NCBI RefSeq assembly: GCF_012933445.1
Contig: NZ_JABBNC010000024.1
Span: forward strand, 62,001 to 126,000
Direction: 5' to 3'
Origin: Actinoplanes sp. TBRC 11911
Lineage (GTDB): Bacteria; Actinomycetota; Actinomycetes; Mycobacteriales; Micromonosporaceae
DNA: 64,000 nt
The notes beneath the pieces are model-generated. The model was not told where the DNA came from. It made no database searches and saw only the letters and a program-made list of their open reading frames with translations. Made by a program: the position numbers and the translations under genes. Shown piece by piece: positions 1-8,692 of the stretch; position 1 is the first letter of the stretch, and each line of letters begins with the position of its first letter.

Positions 1-278
1 GGTGCGAGCGCACAGATGACATTGCCGGCCACGAAGAACGCGAGCAACACGACCAGCACCGGTTTACGCGGACGCCGCGCGACAAGGGCCGTCACCACCG
101 GTCCACCGATCAGGACGCTGATCGCGTACCCGGAGATCAGCAAGCCGGCGGTGGGGATCGAAACCGCGAAGTCGGCGGCGATGTCCGGCAACAAGCCGGT
201 GATCACGAACTCGGTCATGCCGATCGCGAAGGTGCCGGTGGCGAGGGCGGCGAGGGCGGGTCCCGATCGCGTGCGCAC
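1..278 (-). CDS. MFS transporter, N-terminal part (runs off left edge)
   Basis: Only the first 92 codons are in the window. They encode an N-terminal positive stretch followed by two hydrophobic helices typical of a DHA1-type (AraJ/Cmx-like) drug or sugar efflux permease: FAIGMTEFVITGLLPDIA, then a helix containing GYAISVLIGGPVV, then the cytoplasmic loop RRPRKP. The GTG start at 278 is preceded by GAAGG at a suitable distance, and no longer in-frame start is convincing. It is transcribed divergently from the DedA gene. The substrate cannot be told from this fragment. Confidence 0.8.
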   Translation of the reverse strand, partial: MRTRSGPALAALATGTFAIGMTEFVITGLLPDIAADFAVSIPTAGLLISGYAISVLIGGPVVTALVARRPRKPVLVVLLAFFVAGNVICALA

Positions 279-368
279 CGGGAAACCTTCACATCTGAGA
301 GCGGTTTTGTCACGACTTGAAAAAAGCCGGGCTGTCACTCTCCCAGGTAACGGAGCCGAACCTGCGGC

Positions 369-374
369 TACCGT
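369..374 (+). promoter_or_regulatory. Candidate -10 for DedA gene
   Basis: TACCGT lies 8 nt before the ATG at 383, which has no Shine-Dalgarno sequence. The arrangement resembles the better leaderless promoters elsewhere in this window. No clear -35 is seen. Confidence 0.3.
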
Positions 375-382
375 GTACCCCG

Positions 383-1048
383 ATGCCTCCTACAGCGGAC
401 CTTCCCGGATTCCTCCACGGAGTCGCCCCGATCCTCGACCGATGGGGGTACCTCGCCGTCGCGGCGGTCATCGGTGTCGAGAGCTTCGGGGTCCCCGCGC
501 CGGGTCAGACCATCATGGTGGCCGCGGCGATCTATGCCGGGGCGGGCCGGCTGAACATTGTCGCGGTCGGCGCGATCGCCTTCATCGCTGCCGTGGTGGG
601 CGACAACATCGGTTATTGGATCGGCGTCCGCGGTGGCCGCAAGCTCGTGCACCGCTGGGGCAAGTACGTCTTCCTCACGCCGGAACGGCTCGCCCGGGCG
701 GAAGGGTTCTTCGCGCGTCGCGGCGGCCGGGTCGTCATGATCGCCCGATTCATCGACGGCTTACGGCAATTCAACGGGGTGATCGCCGGCATCTCGGCGA
801 TGCCCTGGCGCACATTCCTTCTCTTCAACGCGATCGGGGCGGCCCTCTGGGTCGGTTGGTGGACGACGATCGCCTACTTGCTCGGGACGCATTTGGTGGA
901 AATCATCGAACATGCGCACCGATACAAATGGTGGGCGATCGCGCTGGCCGCGGTCGCCGTCGCGACTTACGTGACGCTGCATGTCCGGCACATCAGACGA
1001 CGCCGAGCCCGGTCCGCCGCAATAGTGGTCGAAAAGACAACCACCTGA
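383..1048 (+). CDS. DedA (SNARE-associated/VTT) family membrane protein
   Basis: A 221-residue integral membrane protein of the DedA family, bacterial members of which are linked to polyprenyl-phosphate or phospholipid flipping. Visible family signatures are the early acidic segment ESFGVPAPGQT (about residues 33-43), the GDNIGYWIG segment, and the re-entrant-loop region ARFIDGLRQFNGVIAG. The usual R-F-x-P-x-x-R pattern is altered to R-F-I-D-G-L-R. The C-terminus is a basic cytoplasmic tail. ATG 383 was chosen because homology begins there; upstream in-frame residues look non-coding. The next gene starts 57 nt downstream and may be co-transcribed. The transported lipid is not identifiable. 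Confidence 0.88.
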   Translation: MPPTADLPGFLHGVAPILDRWGYLAVAAVIGVESFGVPAPGQTIMVAAAIYAGAGRLNIVAVGAIAFIAAVVGDNIGYWIGVRGGRKLVHRWGKYVFLTPERLARAEGFFARRGGRVVMIARFIDGLRQFNGVIAGISAMPWRTFLLFNAIGAALWVGWWTTIAYLLGTHLVEIIEHAHRYKWWAIALAAVAVATYVTLHVRHIRRRRARSAAIVVEKTTT

Positions 1049-1104
1049 GAGATTTGCGGAGAGCCGCCCGGGTAGGGCGACAAGGGAGTACGGAAGGAGA
1101 CACC

Positions 1105-1677
1105 GTGACCCAGACACAGCTCGACCGGCGCCGCGAACAGTCCGCGGCCGCGAAAGACGCCGCCGAGAAGGCCCGTTCGGCCGTAACGGACTTGGCGAAC
1201 CGGCTCCAGACGAACGCCGATCTCACCGAACAGCAGACGCTGGCGCTGCGCAACGCCGAGGCCGAGGCGAAGCGGCTCAAGCGTTCCTTGAAGACCCAGC
1301 AACGCGACCGCGACCGCCTGGCGAAGGCCCATCAGAAGGCGGTCGGCAAGGCGTCGAAGGCGTCGCGCCGCGCGGAGAGCATGGACGACAAATACTCCAA
1401 GAGCGTGCTGGACGACCTGGTGCAGCGCGAGAAGGAGAAGGACCTGCGGGCCGCCGGGGTCACCTCGTCGCCCGCGCCGGAACGGGCCGCGGCCACCGAA
1501 AGCCCGGCCCGGCAGACCGCCGCGCGCACGACGACGGCCCGCGCTGCCAAGACGGCGAGCTCGTCCGCAACGACCCGGTCCGCAAGCACGGCGAGGTCCG
1601 GTCGTACGGCGTCCGGCCGCGCCACCAAGGCGACCAAGGCCACGAAGACGACCGGAACCCGTACGCGCCGAAGCTGA
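1105..1677 (+). CDS. Coiled-coil protein with basic Ala/Thr/Lys/Arg tail
   Basis: A 190-residue protein I do not recognise as a named family. The first about 120 residues are charged and strongly helical with Ala, Glu, Lys and Arg heptads, suggesting a coiled coil. The last about 70 residues are a low-complexity tail of Ala, Thr, Ser, Arg and Lys with repeated AARTTT- and KATKAT-like units, reminiscent of eukaryotic H1-like tails found on some actinobacterial nucleoid proteins. The GTG start at 1105 follows a strong GGAAGGAG ribosome site. A hairpin terminator follows. Nucleic-acid binding is an inference from composition only. Confidence 0.75.
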   Translation: MTQTQLDRRREQSAAAKDAAEKARSAVTDLANRLQTNADLTEQQTLALRNAEAEAKRLKRSLKTQQRDRDRLAKAHQKAVGKASKASRRAESMDDKYSKSVLDDLVQREKEKDLRAAGVTSSPAPERAAATESPARQTAARTTTARAAKTASSSATTRSASTARSGRTASGRATKATKATKTTGTRTRRS

Positions 1678-1689
1678 TTCGTCCGGTGT

Positions 1690-1719
1690 GACGGCCCCGA
1701 CCTTTGGGCCGGGGCCGTC
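1690..1719 (+). terminator. Rho-independent-like hairpin
   Basis: GACGGCCCC pairs with GGGGCCGTC across a 12-nt loop, directly after the coiled-coil gene. There is no T-run, as is common in high-GC actinobacteria. Confidence 0.7.
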
Positions 1720-1743
1720 CGCTCCGCGTGCGAGTCTTGAGGC

Positions 1744-2361
1744 ATGTCCGACTTAATCGCATCCGAGATCGAGGCCATCCTTTTCGACATGGACGGCACG
1801 CTCGTCGACTCGGACAAAGCGGTCGAGCGCGCCTGGCTGACGTGGGCTGGGGAGTACGGAGTGGACGGCCCGACGGCGTACCGCTTGGCGCACGGGGCCC
1901 CGAGCCAGTACGCGGTCCGCCGCCTGTTCCCCGCCTTCGACGACGCGCAGATCGAGGCCGCCTCGGCCCGCCAGCTGGAACTCCAGTACGACGACCTGGC
2001 CGACGTGGTCGCCACGCCGGGCGCGCTGCCGCTGCTGGCCGCTTTGAAGCTCCCGTGGGCGGTGGTCACGAGCGCCGACGCGCGCTTGGCGAAGGCCCGC
2101 CTGGACGCGGTCGGCATCGAGCCCCCGGTCCTGGTGACGACCGACGACGTGGCCGAGGGCAAGCCCGACCCGGCCGGCTACCTCCTGGCCGCCCAGCTCC
2201 TGGGCGTTCCGGCGGCGAGCTGCCTGGTGGTCGAGGACGCCGAGGTCGGCCTGCAGGCGGCCCGCGCGGCGGGCGCCCACACGGCCGCCGTCCGCGGCCT
2301 CCCCGCCGACCTCCCGCTGACCTCCCTCACCGACCTGGCCACCTTCCTCAACGAGGGATAG
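1744..2361 (+). CDS. HAD-superfamily (subclass IA) sugar-phosphatase-like hydrolase
   Basis: A 205-residue haloacid dehalogenase-fold phosphatase. Motif I is DMDGTLVD, with nucleophile Asp15 and acid/base Asp17. The helical cap follows, then motif II (VVTSADARL), motif III lysine in the KPDPAGY segment, and motif IV VVEDAEVGLQAA. The layout matches small sugar-phosphate or polyol-phosphate phosphatases such as YfbT/HxpB-like enzymes, but the exact substrate is not readable. The ATG at 1744 lies just downstream of the preceding terminator, so the gene is probably monocistronic or leads into the DyP gene 51 nt later. Confidence 0.88.
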   Translation: MSDLIASEIEAILFDMDGTLVDSDKAVERAWLTWAGEYGVDGPTAYRLAHGAPSQYAVRRLFPAFDDAQIEAASARQLELQYDDLADVVATPGALPLLAALKLPWAVVTSADARLAKARLDAVGIEPPVLVTTDDVAEGKPDPAGYLLAAQLLGVPAASCLVVEDAEVGLQAARAAGAHTAAVRGLPADLPLTSLTDLATFLNEG

Positions 2362-2399
2362 ACGGCTCACTCGTGCGGCCATTCGGGGGTGCGGAACCG

Positions 2400-2405
2400 T
2401 AAGCT
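2400..2405 (+). promoter_or_regulatory. Leaderless -10 for DyP gene
   Basis: TAAGCT followed by exactly 7 nt and the ATG at 2413. No Shine-Dalgarno sequence is present. Confidence 0.45.
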
Positions 2406-2412
2406 GCGGCTC

Positions 2413-3363
2413 ATGACCGAGCCCCGCTCCCTAGCGCCGCGCGTTGACCCGCAGGCCGTGCTGGCCCCGCTCACCGACGCGGCGATTTTTCTCGTGGTCA
2501 CCGTGCGGCCCGGGGGTGAGCCCGTCGTACGCGAGCTGCTGGAGGACCTGAGCGCGTTACAGCGTACGGTCGGCTTCCGCCTGCCCGCCGCGAAGCTGTC
2601 GTGTGTCACCGGCATCGGCTCCGACCTGTGGGATCGGCTGTTCGCCGGGCCCCGGCCGGCCGAGCTGCACAAGTTCCGCGCCTGGAAGGGCCCGCGGCAC
2701 GTCGCCCCGGCCACCCCGGGCGATCTTCTCTTCCACCTGCGGGCCACCCAGATGGACGTCTGCTTCGAGATGGCCGCGAAGATCGGCGAGCGCCTCAAGG
2801 ACGTGGCCGACGTCGTCGACGAGACCCACGGCTTCAAGTATTTCGACGAGCGGGACCTGCTCGGCTTCGTGGACGGCACGGAGAACCCGACCGGGCACAC
2901 CGCCGAGAACGCGGTGCTGGTCGGCGACGAGGATCCGGACTTCGCCGGCGGCAGCTACGTCATGGTGCAGAAGTACGTGCACGACCTGACCGCGTGGAAC
3001 AGCCTGAAGGTCGAGGACCAGGAGGCCGCGATCGGCCGCACCAAGCTGGACAACGTCGAGCTCAAGGACAAGGCACCGAACTCGCACGTCGCGCTCAACA
3101 CGATCGAGGACGCGGACGGCAACGAGCAGAAGATCCTGCGGGACAACATGCCGTTCGGGTCGATCAAGTCGGGCGAGTTCGGGACGTACTACATCGCCTA
3201 CGCCGCGACGCCGGACGTGCCCGAGCTGATGCTGCGCCGCATGTTCATCGGCGAGCCGTACGGCAACTACGACCGGATCCTCGACTTCTCGACGGCCATG
3301 ACGGGCACGCTGTTCTTCGTGCCGACCGCGGAGTTCCTCGACGACCTGCCGGACGCGCCCTAG
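2413..3363 (+). CDS. DyP-type (B-class) heme peroxidase
   Basis: A 316-residue dye-decolorizing peroxidase, a heme enzyme that uses hydrogen peroxide to oxidise bulky aromatic substrates. The signature GFVDG lies at residues 151-155 with catalytic Asp154. The proximal heme ligand is predicted to be His225 in NSHVALN, close to the positions known in DypB enzymes (Asp153 and His226). There is no signal peptide, so it is cytoplasmic or an encapsulin cargo, but no encapsulin gene is nearby. ATG 2413 is chosen over GTG 2389 because a TAAGCT -10 sits 7 nt upstream. It ends 4 bp inside the convergent beta-propeller gene. Confidence 0.93.
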   Translation: MTEPRSLAPRVDPQAVLAPLTDAAIFLVVTVRPGGEPVVRELLEDLSALQRTVGFRLPAAKLSCVTGIGSDLWDRLFAGPRPAELHKFRAWKGPRHVAPATPGDLLFHLRATQMDVCFEMAAKIGERLKDVADVVDETHGFKYFDERDLLGFVDGTENPTGHTAENAVLVGDEDPDFAGGSYVMVQKYVHDLTAWNSLKVEDQEAAIGRTKLDNVELKDKAPNSHVALNTIEDADGNEQKILRDNMPFGSIKSGEFGTYYIAYAATPDVPELMLRRMFIGEPYGNYDRILDFSTAMTGTLFFVPTAEFLDDLPDAP

Positions 3364-4484
3364 AACACCGCAAACCGGCGCCGCTCCTGGCCGGCGATCA
3401 GCGTGAAGTCGCCGCCGGCCTGGAGCGTGCCCTTGCTGAGCGCGAGCACGCGGACCCCGATCACCCCATTCGCCTGCGGCGCCCACGAGGCCAATTTCCC
3501 CGTACGCGTCACCGCCGCCAGCTTGTACCGAGGCTCGGACCCGTCGGTGCACGCCCCGTGCGCGCCGTTCTTACTGGTCAGGCAAGCGCTGTCGAAGTGG
3601 CCGCCGACGTAGGTGAGCCCGCCGGCCGTGACGATCGCCGCCGCGTCCCCGTCGAAGACCCGCTCCCAGCGCACCTTCCCGGCGTACGAGTAGGAGATCG
3701 CCCGCCCGCCCACGCCCGCGGTCGCCGCGTACACCCCGTCGCCGTCGACCGCGATCGCCCGCACCTCGGCCGGCGCCCGCGGCAGGAAGTCGTCGTCCAC
3801 CTCGCCGGTGGTGCCGTGCACCGCGGCCAGCCGTAGCGTGCCGGTCACCTCCGCCACGGTGTGGAAGCCGCCGCCCAGGAACACCTTCGGCCCACGCACC
3901 GCCAGCGCGTGCACGGCGTCGTCCGCGTCCGGCCGCCACCGCCCGTCCAGCTTCCCGGTCACCAGCGAGAAGGCGGCCAGGTTGGCGCGCCGGTGATCAT
4001 CCACGCGGGTGAAGCTGCCGCCGAGGTAGAGCAGCCCGTTTCCGCTCGCCAGGGCGTACGCGGTGCCGGTCAGATCGTGCCGGAAGGACCGCACCGCGCC
4101 GGTGTCCGGGTGCAGCCGGGCCAGCGAGTCCCGGTCGAGCCCGCCGACCCGGTGAAAGTCGCCCGCGGCGTAGACGCTGTCGCCGGCGGCGGCCAGCGCA
4201 CGCACGGTCGCGTCGGCCGGCGGCGCCCAGGGCAACAGCGTGCCGCTGCGCGTGTCGAAGGCGGCCAGCCGCAGCCGCGGATAGGTGCGGCCGGCCGAGG
4301 TCGCGGTGGTGAACTCGCCGCCCACGTAGGTCACGTCGCCGCGGTGCGCGATGGCGTACACGCTGCCGTTGAACGCGGGTGTGATCTCGCGTGCCCGGAC
4401 GCCGACCGCGGTCGCCGGGAGTCCGGCGAGGACGAGGACAGCGACCACCGCTGCCCGTGGCACGAAATATCGAACGAAGGGCAC
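3360..4484 (-). CDS. Secreted beta-propeller (delta-60/DUF5122-like) protein
   Basis: A 374-residue protein with an N-terminal signal peptide: basic MPFVRYFVPR, then a hydrophobic stretch ending near an Ala-rich cleavage region around residue 30. The mature part consists of repeated blades with V-Y-x-G-G-x-F-type strands, for example YVGGEFTT, YAAGDFHRV, YLGGSFTRV, FLGGGFHTV and QAGGDFTLI. These match the delta-60/YVTN-like propeller repeats of secreted actinobacterial proteins. Two cysteines near residues 305-316 may form a disulfide. No catalytic residues are evident, so binding is more likely. It is convergent with the DyP gene (4-bp stop overlap). Confidence 0.82.
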   Translation of the reverse strand: MPFVRYFVPRAAVVAVLVLAGLPATAVGVRAREITPAFNGSVYAIAHRGDVTYVGGEFTTATSAGRTYPRLRLAAFDTRSGTLLPWAPPADATVRALAAAGDSVYAAGDFHRVGGLDRDSLARLHPDTGAVRSFRHDLTGTAYALASGNGLLYLGGSFTRVDDHRRANLAAFSLVTGKLDGRWRPDADDAVHALAVRGPKVFLGGGFHTVAEVTGTLRLAAVHGTTGEVDDDFLPRAPAEVRAIAVDGDGVYAATAGVGGRAISYSYAGKVRWERVFDGDAAAIVTAGGLTYVGGHFDSACLTSKNGAHGACTDGSEPRYKLAAVTRTGKLASWAPQANGVIGVRVLALSKGTLQAGGDFTLIAGQERRRFAVF

Positions 4485-4490
4485 AAACCA

Positions 4491-6569
4491 CTAACCGTCG
4501 TGCGTACGGGAAAGTCTCGGGTTTTCTTGATCGAGAGTCGGCGGTTGCTCGAGGTGGGTCTCCAGGGCCGGCGGCGTGTGCTTGCGCAGGCCCAGCATGG
4601 CCAGCCACTCGACCAGCTGCTTGTGGATGGTGTCCGGCCCGTCGAGTTCGGGCTGGGTGATCGGCCAGCGGGCCGGGTGGACCAGCACCGCGTCGGTCTG
4701 CCAGCCGCCGAGGCCACCGTGCGACCCGACCAGTTCCTCGAACGCGGCGACCTCCTCGGTCACCGGGTCCACCGAGCTGATCAGCACCAGATCGCCGTTG
4801 TGCACCGCTTCCTGGTGGCGCAGCAGGTCGCGGCGGGCGTGCGGACCGTACGGGAGCAGCGGGTCCAGCCCTTCGACGCGGCCGTCACGCAGGTGGTGGC
4901 TGCCGGAGGTGCCGAGCGCCACCGGACCGTCCGCGTCGCGCACCACCACCAGGCCGATGCCGGGATGCCCGGCCAGCCCGTCGATCAGCCGCGGGTAGGC
5001 GCTGTCGATCCCGGCCCGGTCCGCCCGCTCCTTGATCTTCGTGAGGTAGACCAGTGCCAGGTTGCCCGACGGCACGACCAGCAGCGGCGCGACCTCACCC
5101 AGCATTTCCGACTTGTCGCTCTTGACGGTCAGGGCGGCCTCACCACCCAGCCGGGTCACCACCTCGCCCAGCGTCTCGCCGTACCGCTGCCGGAACGTGG
5201 AACCCTGACTCTGCCCGTGGTCCGACAGCACGACCAGGTGATAGCGCCGAGCGGCTTCGGGGGCGAGCCGTTCCAGCACCCCGAGCATCCGGTCCAGGCT
5301 TTCCAGCTGCCGCATCGACTCCGGCCGGGCCGGGCCGGCGTGGTGCGCCACCTCGTCGTAGTCGACCAGGTCGCAGTAGACGGCCGGCGCGCCGAGCGCC
5401 ATCTGCTCGGCGATCAGCGAGATGTTCACGTCGCGCAGCAGCATCGAGGCGGGCCGCAGCGCCAGGTACGCCCCGGACCGGCTCACCCGCGGCAGCAGGT
5501 TGCGCCGGCGCTGCAGACGCGCCTGGTGCAGTTCGGTGATGACCTCGCCGACGCCGAGCACCAGCGCGCGGGTGAACCCGTACGGCGAGGCCATGAACGC
5601 CGCCCAGCCACGCGCCGAGCGGCCGGGCAGCGCCGCGTGGCTGACCGTCAGCAGGTTGACCGCCGCGTCGCCGCTGAACGCGTTGCCGATGCTGACCCCG
5701 CCGTCGCGCAGCAGACCCTGCCCGTTGCTGAGCCGCGGCTGCAGCACCGCCGCGTCGCGCGGCCGGCTGGTGACCAGGAGCTTGCCGGAGTCCTTCTCGA
5801 ACCAGCGGAACGCGGGGATCTGCCGGGACGCGCCGTGCAGGATCCCGGCCTGCGAGGCGGGGGTGGTGGAGGGCAACCCGGTGTGCCAGCCGCGCATCAC
5901 GTGGCTGCCGGAGCGCAGCCAGTGCCCGAGCGTCGGGAGGTTTCCGGCCCGGACCGCCCAGCGCAGCACCGGCTCGGAAAGCCCGTCGAACTGCACCATG
6001 AGCAGGCCCGGCTCGGTGCCCTGACGCGGCCGGCGCAGGGTGAGCAGCGGCCCGCCGTTCTGCCGGGCGATCCGCCGCCGGATGCCGCGCATCAGCCGCT
6101 TCGACTCCCGGACGAACGTGTCCTCGGTACCGCTGTCGAGCATCCAGTCCAGGATCGCGGCGAAGATCACAGCGAGGATCGCGGCGATGACCAGGGACGG
6201 CAGCCCGCTGATCCGATTCGCCGGGTCGAGCTCCAGGGCCACCACGATGACGGCGATCTGGGCGACCACGCCGAGCAGCATCGCGCCCCAGCCGCCGAGC
6301 GCGACGATGCCGACCAGCAACAGCGGACGCAGGACCGCGCCGACGCCGGCCACCACCAGCACCAGGCCGATCGTGTCCAGAATGTCCGCTCCGCCCACTC
6401 CGGGCATCAACCAGAGGGTCGCGGTCAGTACCACAAATGTGACGAGCGCCGCTCGCAGCACAGCTCGCAACCGATTGACTACACGGTGCAGGCTGAGCAG
6501 GGCGCGAAGATCCTTGCGCCAATCCCGCACTGTGGGTGCGGACGGGGGTTCATGCGGGCTGATGGCCAC
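4491..6569 (-). CDS. Membrane-anchored alkaline-phosphatase-superfamily phosphodiesterase
   Basis: About 692 residues. The first about 150 contain four or five hydrophobic helices with small loops, resembling phage-holin superfamily IV/YvlD-type membrane domains. The remainder is a type I phosphodiesterase/nucleotide pyrophosphatase-like catalytic domain: MVQFDGLSEPVLRWA, then LPSTTPASQAG with the probable nucleophile Thr, then CDLVDYDEVAHHAGP and VVLSDHGQSQGSTF supplying metal-binding Asp and His, and GSHGGLGGWQTDAVLV near the C-terminus. It probably acts on an extracytoplasmic or membrane phosphoester. Start GTG 6569 is chosen at the conserved-looking beginning; an ATG at 6644 is possible but adds non-coding-like sequence. 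Confidence 0.83.
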   Translation of the reverse strand: MAISPHEPPSAPTVRDWRKDLRALLSLHRVVNRLRAVLRAALVTFVVLTATLWLMPGVGGADILDTIGLVLVVAGVGAVLRPLLLVGIVALGGWGAMLLGVVAQIAVIVVALELDPANRISGLPSLVIAAILAVIFAAILDWMLDSGTEDTFVRESKRLMRGIRRRIARQNGGPLLTLRRPRQGTEPGLLMVQFDGLSEPVLRWAVRAGNLPTLGHWLRSGSHVMRGWHTGLPSTTPASQAGILHGASRQIPAFRWFEKDSGKLLVTSRPRDAAVLQPRLSNGQGLLRDGGVSIGNAFSGDAAVNLLTVSHAALPGRSARGWAAFMASPYGFTRALVLGVGEVITELHQARLQRRRNLLPRVSRSGAYLALRPASMLLRDVNISLIAEQMALGAPAVYCDLVDYDEVAHHAGPARPESMRQLESLDRMLGVLERLAPEAARRYHLVVLSDHGQSQGSTFRQRYGETLGEVVTRLGGEAALTVKSDKSEMLGEVAPLLVVPSGNLALVYLTKIKERADRAGIDSAYPRLIDGLAGHPGIGLVVVRDADGPVALGTSGSHHLRDGRVEGLDPLLPYGPHARRDLLRHQEAVHNGDLVLISSVDPVTEEVAAFEELVGSHGGLGGWQTDAVLVHPARWPITQPELDGPDTIHKQLVEWLAMLGLRKHTPPALETHLEQPPTLDQENPRLSRTHDG

Positions 6570-6684
6570 CGAGAAACGATCGCATAACTGAGAGTTTTCT
6601 TTGCCCACCGTGCCGGGAATCACCCCGGCATGGATCTGATACACATTCGAGGGATGGCCTGACCGCCGGTCCCCCTAGCCCGGA

Positions 6685-6690
6685 TAGGTT
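6685..6690 (+). promoter_or_regulatory. Leaderless -10 for GH18 gene
   Basis: TAGGTT then 7 nt then the GTG start at 6698, with no ribosome site. Confidence 0.45.
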
Positions 6691-6697
6691 CAGCACG

Positions 6698-7927
6698 GTG
6701 CGCCTTCGACCAGTATTGCTCGTTATCGCCTTGTTAGCTCTCGTGGCGGCGTGCAGCGACGATCCCGCCCAGACCGCCAAACCTACCGAATCGACGAAAG
6801 TCGTCGGATACTTCACCAATTGGGGCGTCTACGACCGCAACTTCCAGGTGAAAGATCTCGACACGGACGGCGCCGCCGGCAAGCTCACCCATCTCCTGTA
6901 CGCCTTCGGGACCGTCAAGGACGGCAAGTGCGCCGCCACCGACGCCTGGGCCGACTACCAGAAGCCGATCACCGCGGCGGCCAGTGTGGACGGTGCCGCG
7001 GACGCGCCGGACGCCCCGCTGCGCGGCAACTTCGGTCAGCTCCGCAAGCTGAAGAAGAAGTACCCGCAGCTCAAGGTCGTCTGGTCGTTCGGCGGGTGGA
7101 ACGATTCGGGCGGCTTCACGACCGCCGCGAAAGATCCGGCCGCGTTCGCCGACTCCTGCCGCCAGCTCCTCGACGATTCACGCTGGAAGGGCGTCTTCGA
7201 CGGGGTCGACGTCGACTGGGAGTACCCGAACGCCTGCGGCCTGACCTGCGACAAGAGCGGGCCGGACGGGCTCGCGAAGGTGCTGACGGCGCTGCGGTCC
7301 GCGCTCGGCAAGCAAGCGGTGGTGACCGCGGCCGTGCCCGCCGACGTGGAGAAGCTCAAGGCCAGCGACTACCAGGCCGCGGCCGCCCAGGCGGACTGGC
7401 TCGGCGCGATGACGTACGACTACTTCGGTACCGGCGGCGACGGTGACGCCAACGGTGCGGACGCGCAGGACGAGCACCACACCGCGCTCCAGTCCCCGCT
7501 TTCCGGATATTCCGGCATTCCCCGGGCGAACGCCACCACCACCGCCACCATCGACCAGCTGCTCAGCATGGGCGTCCCGCCGGCGAAGATCCTGCTCGGC
7601 GTCCCGTTCTACGGCCGCGGCTGGACCGGGGTCAGCTCGGCCGCACCCGGTGGCACGGCGAGCGGTCCGGCCAAGGGCAAGTACGAGACCGGGCTCGAGG
7701 ACTACGCGATCCTCGCGGACCGCTGCCCGCCCACCGGTGACGCCGGCGGTACGGCGTACGGGCACTGCGGCAGCGAATGGTGGTCCTACGACACCCCCGA
7801 CACGATCAAGGCGAAGATGTCGTTCGCCGCGAGCAAGTCGCTGGGCGGCGCGTTCGCGTGGGAGCTGTCCGGTGACACCGCGAAGGGCGACCTGCTCAAC
7901 GCCGTCGTGACCGGCATGGGCCGCTAG
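6698..7927 (+). CDS. GH18 chitinase-like lipoprotein
   Basis: A 409-residue glycoside hydrolase family 18 protein. The signal peptide ends in the lipobox LVAAC with Cys19, so it should be a membrane-anchored lipoprotein. The mature enzyme begins VVGYFTNWGVYDRNF, has the strand-3 KVVWSFGGW signature, and the catalytic DxxDxDxE motif as DGVDVDWE, residues 168-175 with proton donor Glu175. Substrate-binding MTYDYFG and the closing AFAWELSGD segment are also present. It should cleave beta-1,4-GlcNAc polymers. No separate chitin-binding domain is seen. Its stop overlaps the convergent LamG-like gene by 4 bp. Confidence 0.95.
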   Translation: MRLRPVLLVIALLALVAACSDDPAQTAKPTESTKVVGYFTNWGVYDRNFQVKDLDTDGAAGKLTHLLYAFGTVKDGKCAATDAWADYQKPITAAASVDGAADAPDAPLRGNFGQLRKLKKKYPQLKVVWSFGGWNDSGGFTTAAKDPAAFADSCRQLLDDSRWKGVFDGVDVDWEYPNACGLTCDKSGPDGLAKVLTALRSALGKQAVVTAAVPADVEKLKASDYQAAAAQADWLGAMTYDYFGTGGDGDANGADAQDEHHTALQSPLSGYSGIPRANATTTATIDQLLSMGVPPAKILLGVPFYGRGWTGVSSAAPGGTASGPAKGKYETGLEDYAILADRCPPTGDAGGTAYGHCGSEWWSYDTPDTIKAKMSFAASKSLGGAFAWELSGDTAKGDLLNAVVTGMGR

Positions 7928-8643
7928 CCGATTCGCACCCAGACGTTGTCCAGGGCCCCGTTGAACTGGTCGTTGTCGCGATAGGCACCCTTGCCGCCGA
8001 TGCTCAGCGGCCGGCTGTTGCGCACCGACAGGTTCGCCGGGACCCGGACGCGTCCGGACACCCCCGCGTCGACGCGGACGCTCAGCGTGGTCCGCGTCCG
8101 CACGCACTCCACCCGGTGCCAGCGCCCGTCGGCCACGCTGACCGCGCTGGTGGCGATCCAGATCTTCAGCGTGTGCCGGTCGACCAGCACGCAACTGGGG
8201 CGGCCGGCCACGCCGTCGACCTGCAGCTTCCACTGGCTGCTCGTCGCCGAGTAGCCCTTCTGCATGACGTTCTGCCCCTTGCTGGTCTCGTCCGGCTCCA
8301 GCAGGACGTCCGCCCCGTACGCGATGTCCCTGGTCCCGGGGTTGAGATCGGCGGTGGTCGGGGCCTGCAGGGCGACGTGCGGGCAGACGTGCGCGGCGCA
8401 CCGCGACGGGAAGGCGATGGCCGTGCCGCGCCCGTGCACGACCGTGCGCACCCGCCCGCCGTGCCGGGAGATCACCCGCAGGGTGTGCCGGTTGCCGGCG
8501 TCGGAGAAGATCGACCCGCGCCCGTTGAACAGGTATCGGGCGATGGTGGTCGGGTCGGCGTCGCCGGGCGGCCCCGCGTGGGCCGGGACCGGACCGGCGA
8601 CGGTGAAGACGGCGAGCAACACGCCGAGCCAACGTGATCGCAT
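7924..8643 (-). CDS. Secreted LamG/concanavalin-like protein
   Basis: A 239-residue protein with a typical signal peptide (MRSRWLGVLLAVFTVAGPVPAHA, cleavage after AHA near residue 23). The mature part looks like a single jelly-roll LamG-like domain: SDAGNRHTLRV, a VADGRWHRVECVRT strand characteristic of LamG (DG-x-W-H-x-V), RPLSIGGKGAYRDNDQFNGALDNVWV at the end. Several cysteines could be paired. No catalytic residues are recognisable, so a carbohydrate- or surface-binding role is inferred. It is tail-to-tail with the chitinase-like gene, which suggests but does not prove a shared function. Confidence 0.8.
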   Translation of the reverse strand: MRSRWLGVLLAVFTVAGPVPAHAGPPGDADPTTIARYLFNGRGSIFSDAGNRHTLRVISRHGGRVRTVVHGRGTAIAFPSRCAAHVCPHVALQAPTTADLNPGTRDIAYGADVLLEPDETSKGQNVMQKGYSATSSQWKLQVDGVAGRPSCVLVDRHTLKIWIATSAVSVADGRWHRVECVRTRTTLSVRVDAGVSGRVRVPANLSVRNSRPLSIGGKGAYRDNDQFNGALDNVWVRIG

Positions 8644-8692
8644 GCCCGAATTATGTCTTGTGTGGTGATTGGCGGATGAACCAGCCGCCGGG

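Noticed and set aside
3861..6587. Very long plus-strand open frame opposite the propeller and phosphodiesterase genes
   Set aside because: Its translation is Arg/Gly/Gln/His-rich without domains, while the opposite strand encodes recognisable proteins; it is a high-GC antisense artefact.
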